From Curtobacterium pusillum (lineage in GTDB: Bacteria > Actinomycetota > Actinomycetes > Actinomycetales > Microbacteriaceae): a stretch of DNA of 64,000 nt. Below are positions 9,411 to 18,698 of this stretch, in pieces. The position numbers and the translations under genes were made by a program. The stretch covers positions 124,001-188,000 of the forward strand of contig NZ_VDZH01000003.1 of the NCBI RefSeq assembly GCF_007673235.1. Direction: 5' to 3'. The stretch's first letter is position 1. Each line of letters begins with the position of its first letter. The notes below the pieces were generated by a model. It had not been told where the DNA came from. It saw nothing but the letters and a program-made list of their open reading frames with translations, and made no database searches.

Positions 9411-10079
9411 ATGCGCGAAGTCTTCCAGCAGGAACTCCAGGACGTCCAGGAGCGACTGACCGAGATCGCCGGGCTCGTCGAGTCCGCCATCACCCGGGCC
9501 ACGCAGGCCTTCAGCGACTCCGACGTCGCCCTCGCCGAGGAGGTGATCGCCGACGACGCCAAGATCGACGAGGCGGCGAACAGCCTCGACGAGATCGCCA
9601 TCGACATCCTGGCCCGCCAGGCGCCGGTTGCCCGCGACCTCCGCGTCGTCGTCACCGCACTCCGTGTCAGCTCCTCGCTCGAGCGCATGGGCGACATGGC
9701 CGAGCACATCGCGCAGCTCGCCCGCCAGCGCTTCCCCGAGAAGGTCGTGCCGAAGGGTCTGCGCGGCACCTTCAAGAAGATGGGTGCGCACGACGTCGCG
9801 ATGGCGCAGAAGCTCACCCGCCTGCTCGCCACCGAGGACATCACGCTCTCGGCCGAGATCCGCGACGAGGACGACGCCGTCGACGAGCTGCACGCCAGCG
9901 TCTTCGACTTCGTGCTCGGCGAGACGTGGAAGGGCAACCCGATCGACACCGTCGACGCGACCCTGGCCTCCCGGTACCACGAGCGCTTCGCGGACCACGC
10001 GGTGTCGATCGCCAAGAAGGTCGAGTACCTGGCGACGGGCGACTGGACGGGCGCGTCCACCACGACCGCGGCGGTCTGA
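9411..10079 (+). CDS. phoU: Phosphate signalling protein PhoU
   Basis: A 222-residue cytoplasmic all-helical protein with the two three-helix-bundle repeats of PhoU. Each repeat carries the acidic metal-binding pattern: ExxxxD around residues 41-56 (ADDAKIDEAANSLDEIAIDIL) and again near 150 (DEDDAVDELHASVFDFVL). ALRVSSSLERMGDMAEHIA is the conserved helix after the first metal site. PhoU restrains the phosphate two-component system and the Pst transporter. It diverges from senX3-regX3 and is preceded by Pho-box-like repeats, which suggests feedback control by RegX3. A purine-rich GAGAGAG precedes ATG 9411. Confidence 0.93.
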   Translation: MREVFQQELQDVQERLTEIAGLVESAITRATQAFSDSDVALAEEVIADDAKIDEAANSLDEIAIDILARQAPVARDLRVVVTALRVSSSLERMGDMAEHIAQLARQRFPEKVVPKGLRGTFKKMGAHDVAMAQKLTRLLATEDITLSAEIRDEDDAVDELHASVFDFVLGETWKGNPIDTVDATLASRYHERFADHAVSIAKKVEYLATGDWTGASTTTAAV

Positions 10080-10125
10080 CCCGGCTCGGGCCGCTCGGTC
10101 CGTTCCCGTCTGGGAGGATCGTGGC

Positions 10126-10674
10126 ATGGCTCAGGTCGCGATCATCGTCAACGGCATGCCCGGTTCCGGCAAGAGCACGATCGGTGCGGCCCTCGCCGAG
10201 GTGCTCGGCTGCCCGTTCCTGTCGAAGGACCGGATCAAGGAGCCCCTCGCCGACATCGTCGGACCGATGATCGCCTCGCGTCCGCTCGGCGGCATCGCGA
10301 TGGAGACGATGTGGTCGATGGCGCGGGCCGTGGAGAACGGGGTCGTCCTCGACGCCGTCTGGCTGCCGTCGCGCGACCGTGACCTCCTGGAGGCAGGGCT
10401 CGCCTCCGCAGGGTCGCCGCGCGTCGTCGAGGTGTGGTGCCACGTCGACCGGGCCACCGCCGAGGAGCGGCTGCGCGATCGGTACGAGCCGGGCACGCTG
10501 CCGGTGCGACACGAGGTCCACGGGGACCTCCCCGACATCCTGGCGTTCTGGGACGAGCACGGGGCGACCGCGGAACCGATCGGCCTGCCCGGGACCGCGG
10601 TCGTGCGGGTGGACACCACGAAGCCCTACGACGTCGGCGCCCTGGTGCAGGAGATCGCTTCGCACTTCGTGTGA
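10126..10674 (+). CDS. P-loop kinase/AAA-type ATPase
   Basis: A 182-residue protein with an N-terminal Walker A motif VNGMPGSGKST and a shikimate/gluconate-kinase-like core (LGCPFLSKDRIKEPLAD; VVLDAVWLPSRDRD; VEVWCHVDRATAEERLRDR as a lid-like Arg-rich helix). It is probably a small-molecule phosphotransferase; the substrate cannot be read from the sequence. ATG 10126 has GGAGG 8 nt upstream. It follows phoU in the same direction after 46 nt, and may be co-transcribed. A strong bidirectional terminator follows. Confidence 0.8.
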   Translation: MAQVAIIVNGMPGSGKSTIGAALAEVLGCPFLSKDRIKEPLADIVGPMIASRPLGGIAMETMWSMARAVENGVVLDAVWLPSRDRDLLEAGLASAGSPRVVEVWCHVDRATAEERLRDRYEPGTLPVRHEVHGDLPDILAFWDEHGATAEPIGLPGTAVVRVDTTKPYDVGALVQEIASHFV

Positions 10675-10689
10675 CGCACCGCGGCTCGA

Positions 10690-10800
10690 GAAGCCGACCA
10701 CCCCGCCGAAGCGACACTTCGTCGATGCGGTGATCCGTTCCTCCCGGCAGAGCGACAGGAGTCGGCGGAACGCTCGCGGCAGACTGTCGCCTTCGCGAAC
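10690..10800. repeat. Family-4 repeat (GCCGAAGCGACA)
   Basis: The gap after the kinase contains CCGCCGAAGCGACA at 10703-10716 and ACTGTCGCCTTCGCGA near 10793. The same two motifs, in the same order and at similar distance, occur at 45801-45895, where they form a hairpin. No gene is seen here. Confidence 0.55.
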
Positions 10801-10813
10801 CCGGGCCCGACGC

Positions 10814-10850
10814 ACGAACGCCCCGCCTGGTGACCAGGCGGGGCGTTCGT
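10814..10850. terminator. Perfect 17-bp bidirectional terminator
   Basis: Arms ACGAACGCCCCGCCTGG and complement around a TGA loop, between the convergent kinase and gpmA genes. Confidence 0.85.
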
Positions 10851-10860
10851 CGGTTCGGGC

Positions 10861-11607
10861 CTACTTCTTGGCGCCCTGCGCGGCCACGGCGGCGGCACCG
10901 GCAGCGGCAGCTTCGGGGTCGAGGTAGTACGAGGGCTTCGTCGGGCGGAACTCGTCGTCGAGCTCGTACACCAGCGGGATGCCCGTCGGGATGTTCAGGC
11001 CGGCGATGTCGTCGTCGGAGATCCCGTCGAGGTGCTTCACGAGCGCCCGCAGCGAGTTGCCGTGCGCCGTGACGAGGACGGTCTTGCCCGCGCCGAGGTC
11101 CTTCGTGATGTCCGACTCCCAGTACGGCAGCAGACGGTCGATCACGAGCTTGAGCGACTCCGTGCGGGGCAGCTCGTCGCCGAGGTCGGCGTAGCGGCGG
11201 TCCCCGAACTGCGACCACTCGGCGTCGTCGGCGATCGGGGGCGGCGGCACGTCGAACGAACGGCGCCACTCCATGAACTGCTGCTCGCCGTACTGCTCGA
11301 GCGTCTGGGCCTTGTCCTTGCCCTGCAGGTCGCCGTAGTGGCGCTCGTTGAGACGCCAGTCGCGCTTCACCGGCAGCCAGGCGAGGTCCGCCTCGAGCAG
11401 GGCGATGTCCGCCGTCTGGATCGCGCGGGTGAGCAGCGACGTGTACAGGACGTCCGGAACGATGCCCGACTCGCTGATGAGCTCGCCGGCGCGCTTCGCC
11501 TCCTTCTCGCCCAACTCGCTGAGTCGGACGTCGACCCAACCGGTGAACAGGTTCTTCTGGTTCCAGTCACTGTTGCCGTGACGGAGCAGGACGAGCGTGG
11601 AGGTCAT
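10861..11607 (-). CDS. gpmA: 2,3-bisphosphoglycerate-dependent phosphoglycerate mutase
   Basis: A 248-residue glycolytic enzyme interconverting 3- and 2-phosphoglycerate. The catalytic His lies in [12 protein letters not shown], the substrate Arg/Glu residues in [12 protein letters not shown] and [11 protein letters not shown], and the second His in [17 protein letters not shown]. The C-terminal tail is Ala-rich ([12 protein letters not shown]). ATG 11607 is preceded by a -10-like TAGACT exactly 6 nt upstream (minus strand, 11614-11619), indicating a leaderless mRNA. In mycobacteria gpm1 also neighbours senX3-regX3, so the location is conserved. Confidence 0.95.
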   Translation of the reverse strand: MTSTLVLLRHGNSDWNQKNLFTGWVDVRLSELGEKEAKRAGELISESGIVPDVLYTSLLTRAIQTADIALLEADLAWLPVKRDWRLNERHYGDLQGKDKAQTLEQYGEQQFMEWRRSFDVPPPPIADDAEWSQFGDRRYADLGDELPRTESLKLVIDRLLPYWESDITKDLGAGKTVLVTAHGNSLRALVKHLDGISDDDIAGLNIPTGIPLVYELDDEFRPTKPSYYLDPEAAAAGAAAVAAQGAKK

Positions 11608-11663
11608 GCCCCGAGTCTACCGAGCGCCGTCCGGTGCGTCCCTGGCCCCGTAGCCTTGTCGTC

Positions 11664-12437
11664 ATGCCCATCGGGAACGTGACGCGCGGGACGACCGGGT
11701 ACAACCGGCTCCGTCGTGTCGACCGGTGGATCGCCACGCTCCCCGTGCTCCGACGGACCGACGACCCACTCGTGGCCGACGTCGGCTACGGGGCCTCCCC
11801 GACCACGACGCTCGAGCTCCGGGACCGGCTGGCGGGGGTGCGACCGGACGTCGAGGTCACCGGGATCGAGATCGAACCGGCCCGGGTGGCGCTCGCGAAC
11901 GCCGGCACCCGCGACGGTGTGACGTTCCGGCTCGGCGGCTTCGAGACCCCGACGCCCGGGAACCGCCGACCCGCCGTCATCCGGGCGTTCAACGTGCTGC
12001 GGCAGTACGACGAGTCCGAGGTCGAGGGCGCCTGGCGGATCATGCAGGACCGACTGCAGCCCGGCGGTGCGCTCGTCGAGGGGACCTGCAACGAGGTCGG
12101 GCGGGTGGCGTCCTGGGTGACGCTCGACGACCAGGCGCCGCAGACCTTCACGGTGTCGCTGCGGCTCGCCGGGCTCGACCTGCCGTCGATCGTCGCGGAA
12201 CGACTGCCCAAGGCCCTCATCCACCGGAACGTCCCCGGCGAGCGGGTGCACGCGTTCCTGCGCGACCTCGACCTGGCGTGGGCGGTCGCGGCGCCGCTCG
12301 GCACGTACGGGCCGCGGCAGCGGTGGATCGCGGCGGTCCGGGGCATGCGCGACCGGGGCTGGCCGGTGCTGCACGGGGTGACACGGTGGCGCCTCGGCGA
12401 GCTCAGCGTCCCGTGGGCCGCGGTCGCCCCGGCCTGA
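11664..12437 (+). CDS. Class I SAM-dependent methyltransferase
   Basis: A 257-residue protein with a Rossmann methyltransferase core: motif I VADVGYGASPTTTLELRDRL, motif II-like EVTGIEIEPARVALAN, and a later segment with RAFNVLRQYDE and QPGGALVEGTCNE. The acceptor is unknown. The start at ATG 11664 is supported by TAGCCT 7 nt upstream, a leaderless arrangement; an upstream GTG (11634) would lie inside the promoter. It diverges from gpmA with only 56 nt between starts. It ends at a bidirectional terminator shared with the convergent ygfZ gene. Confidence 0.8.
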   Translation: MPIGNVTRGTTGYNRLRRVDRWIATLPVLRRTDDPLVADVGYGASPTTTLELRDRLAGVRPDVEVTGIEIEPARVALANAGTRDGVTFRLGGFETPTPGNRRPAVIRAFNVLRQYDESEVEGAWRIMQDRLQPGGALVEGTCNEVGRVASWVTLDDQAPQTFTVSLRLAGLDLPSIVAERLPKALIHRNVPGERVHAFLRDLDLAWAVAAPLGTYGPRQRWIAAVRGMRDRGWPVLHGVTRWRLGELSVPWAAVAPA

Positions 12438-12512
12438 CCGGCGCGCCTCGCGGCTCACGAGCACGCGGCGCCCGTTGAGGCGGGCCGGCGCATGACGCAT
12501 CGCGCCCTCTGA

Positions 12513-12550
12513 CGGACATTGCGCCCCGCTGCAACGGGGCGCAATGTCCG
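12513..12550. terminator. Perfect 16-bp bidirectional terminator
   Basis: Arms CGGACATTGCGCCCCG and complement around a 6-nt loop (CTGCAA), between the convergent methyltransferase and ygfZ genes. Confidence 0.8.
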
Positions 12551-12600
12551 TTGCGGGGCGCGATCGACCGGCGGGTCGGCGGCGGTGGGCCGCGGCTGCG

Positions 12601-13668
12601 CTACGAGCGGCGGACGGCCCCGAGCCGTGGCAGGCGCGGCACGTTCGCGGTCGCCCCGGCGCCGGGCGGCACGATGACCTCCTGCGTCGCGGCCACGACC
12701 ACGTCGTCGGCGGTCAGGGTCAGCGTGGCCGTCGGGTCGAGGGAGCGCTTCACGACCGCGAGGCCGATCGGCCCGAGCTCGTGGTGCAGCCCCGACGCCG
12801 AGAGCCGCCCCACTTCCTTGTCGTCGAGCACGACGGGCGTCCCCGGTGCCGGGAGCACACCGTCCGACCCGTCCAGGTGCAGCAGCACGACACGGCGCGG
12901 CGGGTGCCCGAGGTTGTGGACCTTGGCGACCGTCTCCTGCCCCCGGTAGCAGCCCTTGGTCAGGTGCACGGCGGAGCGGAGCCAGTCGAGTTCGTGCGGG
13001 ATCGTGCGCTCGTCGACGTCGGAGAGCGACGGACGCCAGGCGGCGATGCGCAGTGCCTCGTAGGCGAGGAGTCCCGCGGCGGGCACGTCCGACGCGGCGA
13101 TCTCGGCCGCGGTGCCGGGGGTGACCACGGCGATGCGGAGGGTCCAGTCGGAGCCGGGGTGGGCCTCCAGGTCGGCGTAGCCCCATCCGCCGGGCGTGAC
13201 GGACGCCCACGGGTCGACCCACTCGACGACCGTGTCGTCGGCGAGTACCGCCGAGCCGAAGCGACCGATCGTCGCGAAGTCCGCCGACCGGTCGGCGACC
13301 TCGACCCGCAGCATGAAGCGCATCGAATCGAGCCAGGCCGCGAGCGGTGCCGCGTCAGCGGGCTCGGTCAGGAGCCACGCGACCGAACCGTCGTCGACGA
13401 CGCGGGCGGCGTGCTCGACGCGACCCGACTGGTCGAGCACGAGCGTCTCGGTGCTCACACCCGTGCCGAGGCCGAGCAGCAGCTGCGACGTGATCGAGTT
13501 CAGCCACGACAGGCGGTCCGGCCCCGACACCGTGACGACGCCCAGGCCGAGCTCGACGACGGCGCGGCCGCGTGCGAGCAGGCGCTGTTCGCCGAGCGGG
13601 TTCCCGAAGTGGGCGGCGGGACCGGCATCGGTCCCGACGAAGCCGTCACGGCCGGCGAACGCCGACAT
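12601..13668 (-). CDS. ygfZ: YgfZ/GcvT-like folate-binding protein
   Basis: A 355-residue protein of the GcvT/YgfZ family, which uses tetrahydrofolate to help assemble or repair certain iron-sulfur enzymes. The diagnostic motif KGCYRGQE is present (HLTKGCYRGQETVAKVHN) with the reactive Cys. The N-terminal fold shows VVTVSGPDRLSWLNSITSQ, and the C-terminal barrel LDGSDGVLPAPGTPVVLDD. ATG 13668 overlaps the stop of the nitrobindin-like gene (ATGA), so the two are translationally coupled. The longer frame runs back into that gene and is rejected. Confidence 0.9.
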   Translation of the reverse strand: MSAFAGRDGFVGTDAGPAAHFGNPLGEQRLLARGRAVVELGLGVVTVSGPDRLSWLNSITSQLLLGLGTGVSTETLVLDQSGRVEHAARVVDDGSVAWLLTEPADAAPLAAWLDSMRFMLRVEVADRSADFATIGRFGSAVLADDTVVEWVDPWASVTPGGWGYADLEAHPGSDWTLRIAVVTPGTAAEIAASDVPAAGLLAYEALRIAAWRPSLSDVDERTIPHELDWLRSAVHLTKGCYRGQETVAKVHNLGHPPRRVVLLHLDGSDGVLPAPGTPVVLDDKEVGRLSASGLHHELGPIGLAVVKRSLDPTATLTLTADDVVVAATQEVIVPPGAGATANVPRLPRLGAVRRS

Positions 13669-14270
13669 CAGTCGACCTTCGCGAGCTGCCCCGAGGCGTG
13701 CGAGGTGAGCTCCTTGCCGAGCGCTGCGATGTCCCACGCCCAGAAGAGCTTGCCCTCGACCAAGCCGTACAGCCGGGTCGCCGCGGAGTAGTCCTTCGCG
13801 TTCGGCGAGCGCATCACGGCGTCCGTCGCGAGGTCGATCCGGCCCTTGCGGACCCGACCCACGTAGAGCTCGTTGACGCCCGTCGGGTGGATGATCGCCG
13901 CTTCGACGTCGAAGCCGTCCGTGGTGTTGCGCAGCGCCTCGACGCTCTCGACCGTGCTGAACGGTGTCGGCCCCTCGCCGAGGAGCATCGCCGGACCGCG
14001 GTCACCGGGCTCGGAAGGACGATCGATCCGCCAGTACCCCATCTCGGCCGCGAGCGGGGTGTGCTCGTCGTCGAGCAGCCACGTCGTGGACGAGTAGTTC
14101 AGGTAGGGCAGGCCGTCGTGACTGAAGCTCACGCGCTGGCCGAACTCGTAGTTCCGGGGTTCCTCTTCGTCGCCCACGGGGTACTCGACCACGCCGGTGC
14201 CCTCCCAGACGCCGACGAGCCAGGACAGGGGGACGAGTTCGGGGGCGAGGCCCTCGGGCAGTTCGATCAA
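13668..14270 (-). CDS. FABP-like / nitrobindin-family protein
   Basis: A 200-residue beta-barrel protein. LSWLVGVWEGTG carries the GxWxGxG signature of the nitrobindin (DUF1794/THAP4-like) heme-binding family, and YNYEFGQRVSFSHDG-type strands plus a near-C-terminal conserved His-free barrel follow. Actinobacterial nitrobindins bind heme and isomerise peroxynitrite (known for characterised members); heme binding here is inferred. TTG 14270 overlaps the TGA of the 38-residue gene by 2 nt and has AGGG 7 nt upstream. It forms an operon with the small membrane protein and ygfZ. Confidence 0.82.
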   Translation of the reverse strand: MIELPEGLAPELVPLSWLVGVWEGTGVVEYPVGDEEEPRNYEFGQRVSFSHDGLPYLNYSSTTWLLDDEHTPLAAEMGYWRIDRPSEPGDRGPAMLLGEGPTPFSTVESVEALRNTTDGFDVEAAIIHPTGVNELYVGRVRKGRIDLATDAVMRSPNAKDYSAATRLYGLVEGKLFWAWDIAALGKELTSHASGQLAKVD

Positions 14271-14383
14271 CGCTGACCCTTGAACAGCTTCACGACGACG
14301 GTCACCGAGACGAACGCGATCGCGAGCGACGCCAGGCCGAGGAGGCCGACGTAGAAGAGCTCGAGCGCAAGCAGCGAATCCAT
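14267..14383 (-). CDS. 38-residue single-span membrane protein
   Basis: A small gene reading MDSLLALELFYVGLLGLAS, a hydrophobic stretch through about residue 30, then KLFKGQR and stop. It has one transmembrane helix with a basic cytoplasmic end. Support: TAGACT lies exactly 6 nt before ATG 14383 (leaderless promoter), and its stop overlaps the start of the nitrobindin-like gene by 2 nt. The 5' segment down to that gene is otherwise unexplained. The function is unknown; it may be a membrane tether or simply the leader cistron of the operon. Confidence 0.7.
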   Translation of the reverse strand: MDSLLALELFYVGLLGLASLAIAFVSVTVVVKLFKGQR

Positions 14384-14411
14384 GGTGCGAGTCTACGCGG
14401 CACGCCTGACG

Positions 14412-14500
14412 GCGCCAGGCGAGTGGCGGCGCGTCACCGCGCCAGGCGAGTGGCGGCGCGTCACCGCGCCAGGCGAGTGGCGGCGCGTCACCGCGCCAGG
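14412..14500. repeat. 27-bp tandem repeat, three copies plus a partial
   Basis: Unit GCGCCAGGCGAGTGGCGGCG + CGTCACC (27 bp) starts at 14412, 14439 and 14466, with an 8-nt partial copy at 14493. Copies look identical. It runs through the stop codon of the next minus-strand gene (stop at 14488-14490) and lies upstream of the 38-residue gene's promoter. Confidence 0.9.
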
Positions 14501-14769
14501 AGCACGACCGCGGTGACGAGCACGACGACGAACGCCCCGGACGACGCGATGCTGATCCGCTCGACGAGTCCGTCCTTCGTCGCCGTGATGAGCTGCAGCA
14601 CGAAGCTGACGAGCACGCAGAGCACGAAGACGAGCAGGAGCCAGGCGTACGAGTCCTTCTCCGTCAGGGTGAGGACGAGCACGGCACCGACGATCGCGAG
14701 CAGCCACACCGGCAGCACGGACGTCAGTCGGAGGCGACGTTGATCGGTGGGCGGCACGGGCTCGGTCAC
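14488..14769 (-). CDS. Small membrane protein with three hydrophobic segments
   Basis: About 93 residues from GTG 14769 ([20 protein letters not shown]), or 97 from ATG 14781. I prefer the GTG because CATGAT lies 7 nt upstream, matching the leaderless promoters elsewhere in the window. There are three hydrophobic helices ([55 protein letters not shown]). The family is unknown to me. The last codons fall in a 27-bp tandem repeat, so the C-terminus could vary between strains. Confidence 0.7.
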   Translation of the reverse strand: MTEPVPPTDQRRLRLTSVLPVWLLAIVGAVLVLTLTEKDSYAWLLLVFVLCVLVSFVLQLITATKDGLVERISIASSGAFVVVLVTAVVLLAR

Positions 14770-14932
14770 GCGCCCCATCATGACAGAGCGGTCCAGCGCG
14801 GGCGTGGCCCCGACCGTCCGGCGGGCTCGGTCCCGACCGTGCGGCGGTCGTCATCCCGACCGTCCGGTCGGGAGGGACACTTCCCGAGCATCACTAGGAT
14901 GTGTGCACGACTCCCCCACCACTGGAGGTCCT

Positions 14933-15616
14933 GTGGCCCAGCTCCTGGTACTCACCTCAGCCGCGCCCGGCGACGTCCTGCCGAGCCTCGGACTGCTGAG
15001 CCACCGGATCCGCCACGTGCCCGCCGAGGCCGCACAGCTGGTCAACGCACCGCAGAGCGACCTGATGTTCGTGGACGCCCGCACGGACCTCGCGAGCGCC
15101 AAGGCCCTCTGCAAGATCCTCGCGACGAGCGGGTCGACGACGCCGATCATCCTGGTCGTCACCGAGGGCGGGCTCACCGCGGTGAACAGCGAGTGGAACG
15201 TCGAGGACGTCGTGCTCGAGACCGCCGGCCCCGCCGAGGTCGATGCCCGCATCCGCCTGACCGCCGGACGCGCGGTGAAGAACCAGACCGGGTCGAAGAT
15301 CCAGGCGTCCGGTGTGGTCATCGACGAGGCGAGCTACTCGGCGAAGGTCCGCGGCCGGCCGCTCGACCTCACCTTCAAGGAGTTCGAGCTCCTCCGCTTC
15401 TTCGCCACGCACCCGTCGCGGGTCTTCACCCGCGAGCAGCTCCTCAGCGAGGTCTGGGGCTACGACTACTTCGGCGGCACCCGCACGGTCGACGTGCACG
15501 TGCGACGCCTGCGCGCCAAGCTCGGTGACCTCGAGTCCCTCATCGGCACCGTCCGCAACGTCGGGTACCGCTTCAACGTCTACGACGACGAGGCCGACCG
15601 GCTCTCGGCGCAGTAG
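14933..15616 (+). CDS. glnR: GlnR-type winged-helix orphan regulator
   Basis: A 227-residue OmpR-family protein. The receiver domain is atypical: [19 protein letters not shown] replaces the usual acidic pocket, as in actinobacterial GlnR. The winged helix ([51 protein letters not shown]) matches GlnR closely from memory. GlnR controls nitrogen assimilation genes. GTG 14933 has GGAGG 5 nt upstream. The next gene is mshD, as beside mycobacterial glnR, which strengthens the call. The upstream half of the longer reading frame is not convincing. Confidence 0.85.
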   Translation: MAQLLVLTSAAPGDVLPSLGLLSHRIRHVPAEAAQLVNAPQSDLMFVDARTDLASAKALCKILATSGSTTPIILVVTEGGLTAVNSEWNVEDVVLETAGPAEVDARIRLTAGRAVKNQTGSKIQASGVVIDEASYSAKVRGRPLDLTFKEFELLRFFATHPSRVFTREQLLSEVWGYDYFGGTRTVDVHVRRLRAKLGDLESLIGTVRNVGYRFNVYDDEADRLSAQ

Positions 15617-16437
15617 TGGCCGTCGACCTGACGCGCTTCGCCGTTCCCGGCGAGGCGCCGCCGTTCTCGGACCAGACGCTGGTCGACGTGCGCGCTGGGC
15701 GCGCCACCGTCGTCGGGGACGAGCGCGGGGTCGCCGTGGTGCGCGACGGTGAGGTCGAACTCGCGGTCGGCCTGGAGGAACGGGGCCGCGGCCTCGGCAC
15801 GGCCCTCGCCACGCAGGTGCTCGGCACGGGCGGCGGGGCCGCCCCCGTGGCCGGCCCGGCTCCTCGACTCGCGTGGGCGCACGGGGACCACCCCGCGGCG
15901 CGGGCGCTCGCGGCACGGTTCGGCTGGACGGCCGTCCGCACGCTCCTGCAGCTCCGCGCACCGATCGCCGCTGCCGCCCCGGACCCGGCGGTGCCGGACG
16001 GGTACTCCCTGTCGGCGTTCCGTGCCGGTGACCCCGGGGACGAGGCCGACTGGCTCGCCCTCAACGCGGCGGCGTTCGCGCACCACCCGGAGCAGGGCCG
16101 GATGACCCTCGAGGACCTCCGCGCCCGCGAGGCCGACGACTGGTTCTCCGGCGACGACCTCCTCCTGCTGCGCGACCCCGACGGGCAGCTCGCGGGGTCG
16201 TGCTGGCTCAAGGTCGAGGACGGGATCGGCGAGTTCTACGCCGTGGCCGTGCGCCCGGACCTGCAGGGGCAACGGATCGGCGGCGTGCTCATGCGTGCGG
16301 GGACGGCACGGCTGACCGGCCGCGGGCTCACCGCCGCGGCACTGTACGTCGAGGGCGACAACGAGCCCGCGCTGGCGCTGTACCGGCGGTCCGGGTTCGA
16401 GCAGCACGCGATCGACGTGCAGTACGCCGCGCCCTGA
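15616..16437 (+). CDS. mshD: Mycothiol synthase
   Basis: A 273-residue protein with tandem GNAT acetyltransferase domains; MshD acetylates Cys-GlcN-Ins in the last step of mycothiol synthesis. The N-terminal domain is degenerate ([18 protein letters not shown]). The C-terminal domain carries the active acetyl-CoA site ([20 protein letters not shown]), and [16 protein letters not shown] is the family's signature. GTG 15616 overlaps the last base of the glnR stop codon. Its presence shows the organism uses mycothiol as its thiol buffer, an actinobacterial trait. Confidence 0.92.
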   Translation: MAVDLTRFAVPGEAPPFSDQTLVDVRAGRATVVGDERGVAVVRDGEVELAVGLEERGRGLGTALATQVLGTGGGAAPVAGPAPRLAWAHGDHPAARALAARFGWTAVRTLLQLRAPIAAAAPDPAVPDGYSLSAFRAGDPGDEADWLALNAAAFAHHPEQGRMTLEDLRAREADDWFSGDDLLLLRDPDGQLAGSCWLKVEDGIGEFYAVAVRPDLQGQRIGGVLMRAGTARLTGRGLTAAALYVEGDNEPALALYRRSGFEQHAIDVQYAAP

Positions 16438-16461
16438 GCGACAGCTCTTCCACAGGAGGTC

Positions 16462-16526
16462 GTTCACCGCTCGTTTCCACAGCGTCCACGTGGGGCCCTC
16501 CGGGCGCAGGGACCGGGTGGCAGGAT
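16462..16526 (+). promoter_or_regulatory. Pho-box-like repeats and leaderless promoter of ppk1
   Basis: GTTCACCGCTC, GTTTCCACAGC and GTCCACGTGGG lie in 11-nt phase from 16462; the first unit is a full match and the third matches 5 of 7. The -10-like CAGGAT is at 16521-16526, 6 nt before ATG 16533. The third unit starts 37 nt before the -10, almost the spacing seen before pstS (38 nt). Confidence 0.5.
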
Positions 16527-16532
16527 GTGGGG

Positions 16533-18698
16533 ATGGACACCGAACCGCAGCTCGACGGCGAATCCGTCGCACCGGACCTGGACGACTTCGACGAGGTCGT
16601 CGAGATCGAGCACGAGTCGCTGCCCACCGACCGTTACTTCGACCGTGAGCTCAGCTGGCTCCGGTTCAACCAGCGCGTCCTCGAACTCGGTGAGGACCGC
16701 ACGCAGCCCCTGCTCGAGCGTGCGAACTTCCTGGCGATCTTCGCGTCCAACCTCGACGAGTTCTTCATGGTCCGGGTCGCCGGGCTGAAGCGTCGCATCG
16801 ACACCGGGATCGCCGTCCCCACGAACGTCGGCCGCGCGCCGCTCGACGTGCTGCGGGACATCGCGAAGAAGGCGCACGAGCTGCAGGACCGCCACGCGCA
16901 GGCCTTCATCGAGTCGCTCAAGCCCGACCTCGACGCCGCCGGCATCCACGTCGAGCACTGGTCCGACCTGGACGAAGCCGACCGGCTCCGGATGCGTGAG
17001 TACTTCAACGAGCAGATCTTCCCGGTGCTCATGCCGCTCGCGGTGGACCCGGCGCACCCGTTCCCGTACATCTCCGGGCTGTCGCTCAACCTCGCGGTGC
17101 GTGTCCGGAACCCGAAGTCGCAGCGGCAGGAGTTCGCACGCCTCAAGGTGCCGCAGAACTTCTCGCGGTTCATCAAGCTGCCGGACGACAACTCCGGGCG
17201 CCTGCGGTTCATCCCGCTCGAAGACCTCATCGCGAACCACCTCGACGACCTGTTCCCGGGGATGGAGGTCCTCGAGCACCACGTGTTCCGGGTCACCCGC
17301 AACGAGGACGTCGAGATCGAGGAGGACGAGGCCGAGAACCTCATCCAGGCCCTCGAGCGCGAGCTGCTCCGTCGTCGGTTCGGTCCGCCGATCCGCCTCG
17401 AGATCACCGAGGACATGGACCCGGTGACGCTCGACCTGCTCGTGCGCGAACTCGACATCACCGAGCAGGAGGTCTTCCGCCTGCCGTCGCCACTCGACCT
17501 CGGCGGCCTGTTCGAGATCGCGAAGATCAACCGCCCCGACCTGCACTACCCGAAGCACGTGCCGACGACGCCCGTGCAGTTCCAGCCGGGCGAGCCGAAC
17601 ACGAAGCCCGACCTCTTCCGCGCGATCGCGTCGAAGGACGTCCTCGTGCACCACCCGTACGAGTCCTTCGCGACGAGCGTCCAGGCGTTCCTCGAGCAGG
17701 CCGCGGCCGACCCGAACGTCCTCGCGATCAAGCAGACGCTGTACCGCACCTCCGGTGACAGCCCCATCGTCGAGGCCCTGATCGACGCCGCGGCCGCCGG
17801 CAAGCAGGTCCTGGCGCTCGTGGAGATCAAGGCGCGCTTCGACGAGCAGAACAACATCACGTGGGCCCGCAAGCTCGAGAAGGCCGGCGTGCACGTGGTC
17901 TACGGCCTGGTGGGCCTGAAGACGCACTCCAAGCTGGTGCTCGTGATCCGGCAGGAGGGCGGCACCCTCAAGCACTACAGCCACATCGGCACGGGCAACT
18001 ACAACCCGAAGACCTCGCGCATCTACGAGGACATGGGCCTGTTCACGTCGGACGACACCGTGGGCAAGGACCTCACGCGGCTGTTCAACGAGCTGTCCGG
18101 GTACGCCATCGAGAAGAAGTTCAAGCGACTGCTCGTGGCGCCCCTGCACCTGCGGAAGGGCCTGCTCAAGCGGATCCAGACCGAGGCCGACAACGCCCGT
18201 GCGGGCAAGCCCTCCGGCATCCGCATCAAGGTCAACTCGATGGTGGACGAGCAGATCATCGACGCGCTCTACCTGGCGAGCCAGGCCGGCGTGCCGGTGG
18301 ACGTCTGGGTGCGCGGCATCTGCTCCCTCAAGCCCGGCATGGAAGGCGTCAGCGACACCATCCGCGTGCGCAGCGTCGTCGGCCGGTACCTCGAGCACTC
18401 GCGTGCGTTCGCGTTCCACAACGACGGCGACCCGGCCGTGTTCATCGGCTCGGCGGACATGATGCACCGCAACCTCGACCGCCGCGTCGAGGCGCTCGTG
18501 CGGCTGTCCGACCCGGCCCACGTGAACGAGGTCCAGGACATGTTCGACCTCGCGATGGCCGACACGACGAGCTCGTGGCACCTCGAGTCGGACGGCGAGT
18601 GGACGCGTCGTTCGACCGATGACGACGGACGACCCCTCGACGACGTGCAGAATGTCCTCATGCGGAAGATCTCGGCTCGGAAGCGCTCCACTCGGTGA
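16533..18698 (+). CDS. ppk1: Polyphosphate kinase 1
   Basis: A 721-residue enzyme that reversibly polymerises ATP gamma-phosphate into polyphosphate. The N-terminal domain begins after an acidic leader ([32 protein letters not shown]). The catalytic domains include [50 protein letters not shown] with the phosphorylated His, and [20 protein letters not shown] 16533 is preceded by CAGGAT 6 nt upstream. It shares its downstream end (GTGA overlap) with the Nudix-phosphatase gene. Pho-box-like repeats upstream suggest phosphate control, as known for ppk in Streptomyces. Confidence 0.95.
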   Translation: MDTEPQLDGESVAPDLDDFDEVVEIEHESLPTDRYFDRELSWLRFNQRVLELGEDRTQPLLERANFLAIFASNLDEFFMVRVAGLKRRIDTGIAVPTNVGRAPLDVLRDIAKKAHELQDRHAQAFIESLKPDLDAAGIHVEHWSDLDEADRLRMREYFNEQIFPVLMPLAVDPAHPFPYISGLSLNLAVRVRNPKSQRQEFARLKVPQNFSRFIKLPDDNSGRLRFIPLEDLIANHLDDLFPGMEVLEHHVFRVTRNEDVEIEEDEAENLIQALERELLRRRFGPPIRLEITEDMDPVTLDLLVRELDITEQEVFRLPSPLDLGGLFEIAKINRPDLHYPKHVPTTPVQFQPGEPNTKPDLFRAIASKDVLVHHPYESFATSVQAFLEQAAADPNVLAIKQTLYRTSGDSPIVEALIDAAAAGKQVLALVEIKARFDEQNNITWARKLEKAGVHVVYGLVGLKTHSKLVLVIRQEGGTLKHYSHIGTGNYNPKTSRIYEDMGLFTSDDTVGKDLTRLFNELSGYAIEKKFKRLLVAPLHLRKGLLKRIQTEADNARAGKPSGIRIKVNSMVDEQIIDALYLASQAGVPVDVWVRGICSLKPGMEGVSDTIRVRSVVGRYLEHSRAFAFHNDGDPAVFIGSADMMHRNLDRRVEALVRLSDPAHVNEVQDMFDLAMADTTSSWHLESDGEWTRRSTDDDGRPLDDVQNVLMRKISARKRSTR

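Noticed and set aside
14412-14500. Short regular repeats resembling a CRISPR array
   Set aside because: The 27-bp units are directly adjacent with no spacers and run into a gene; no cas gene is near.
16464-18581. 705-residue minus-strand frame opposite ppk1
   Set aside because: Composition is biased and no motif is seen; it is the mirror of the ppk1 frame.
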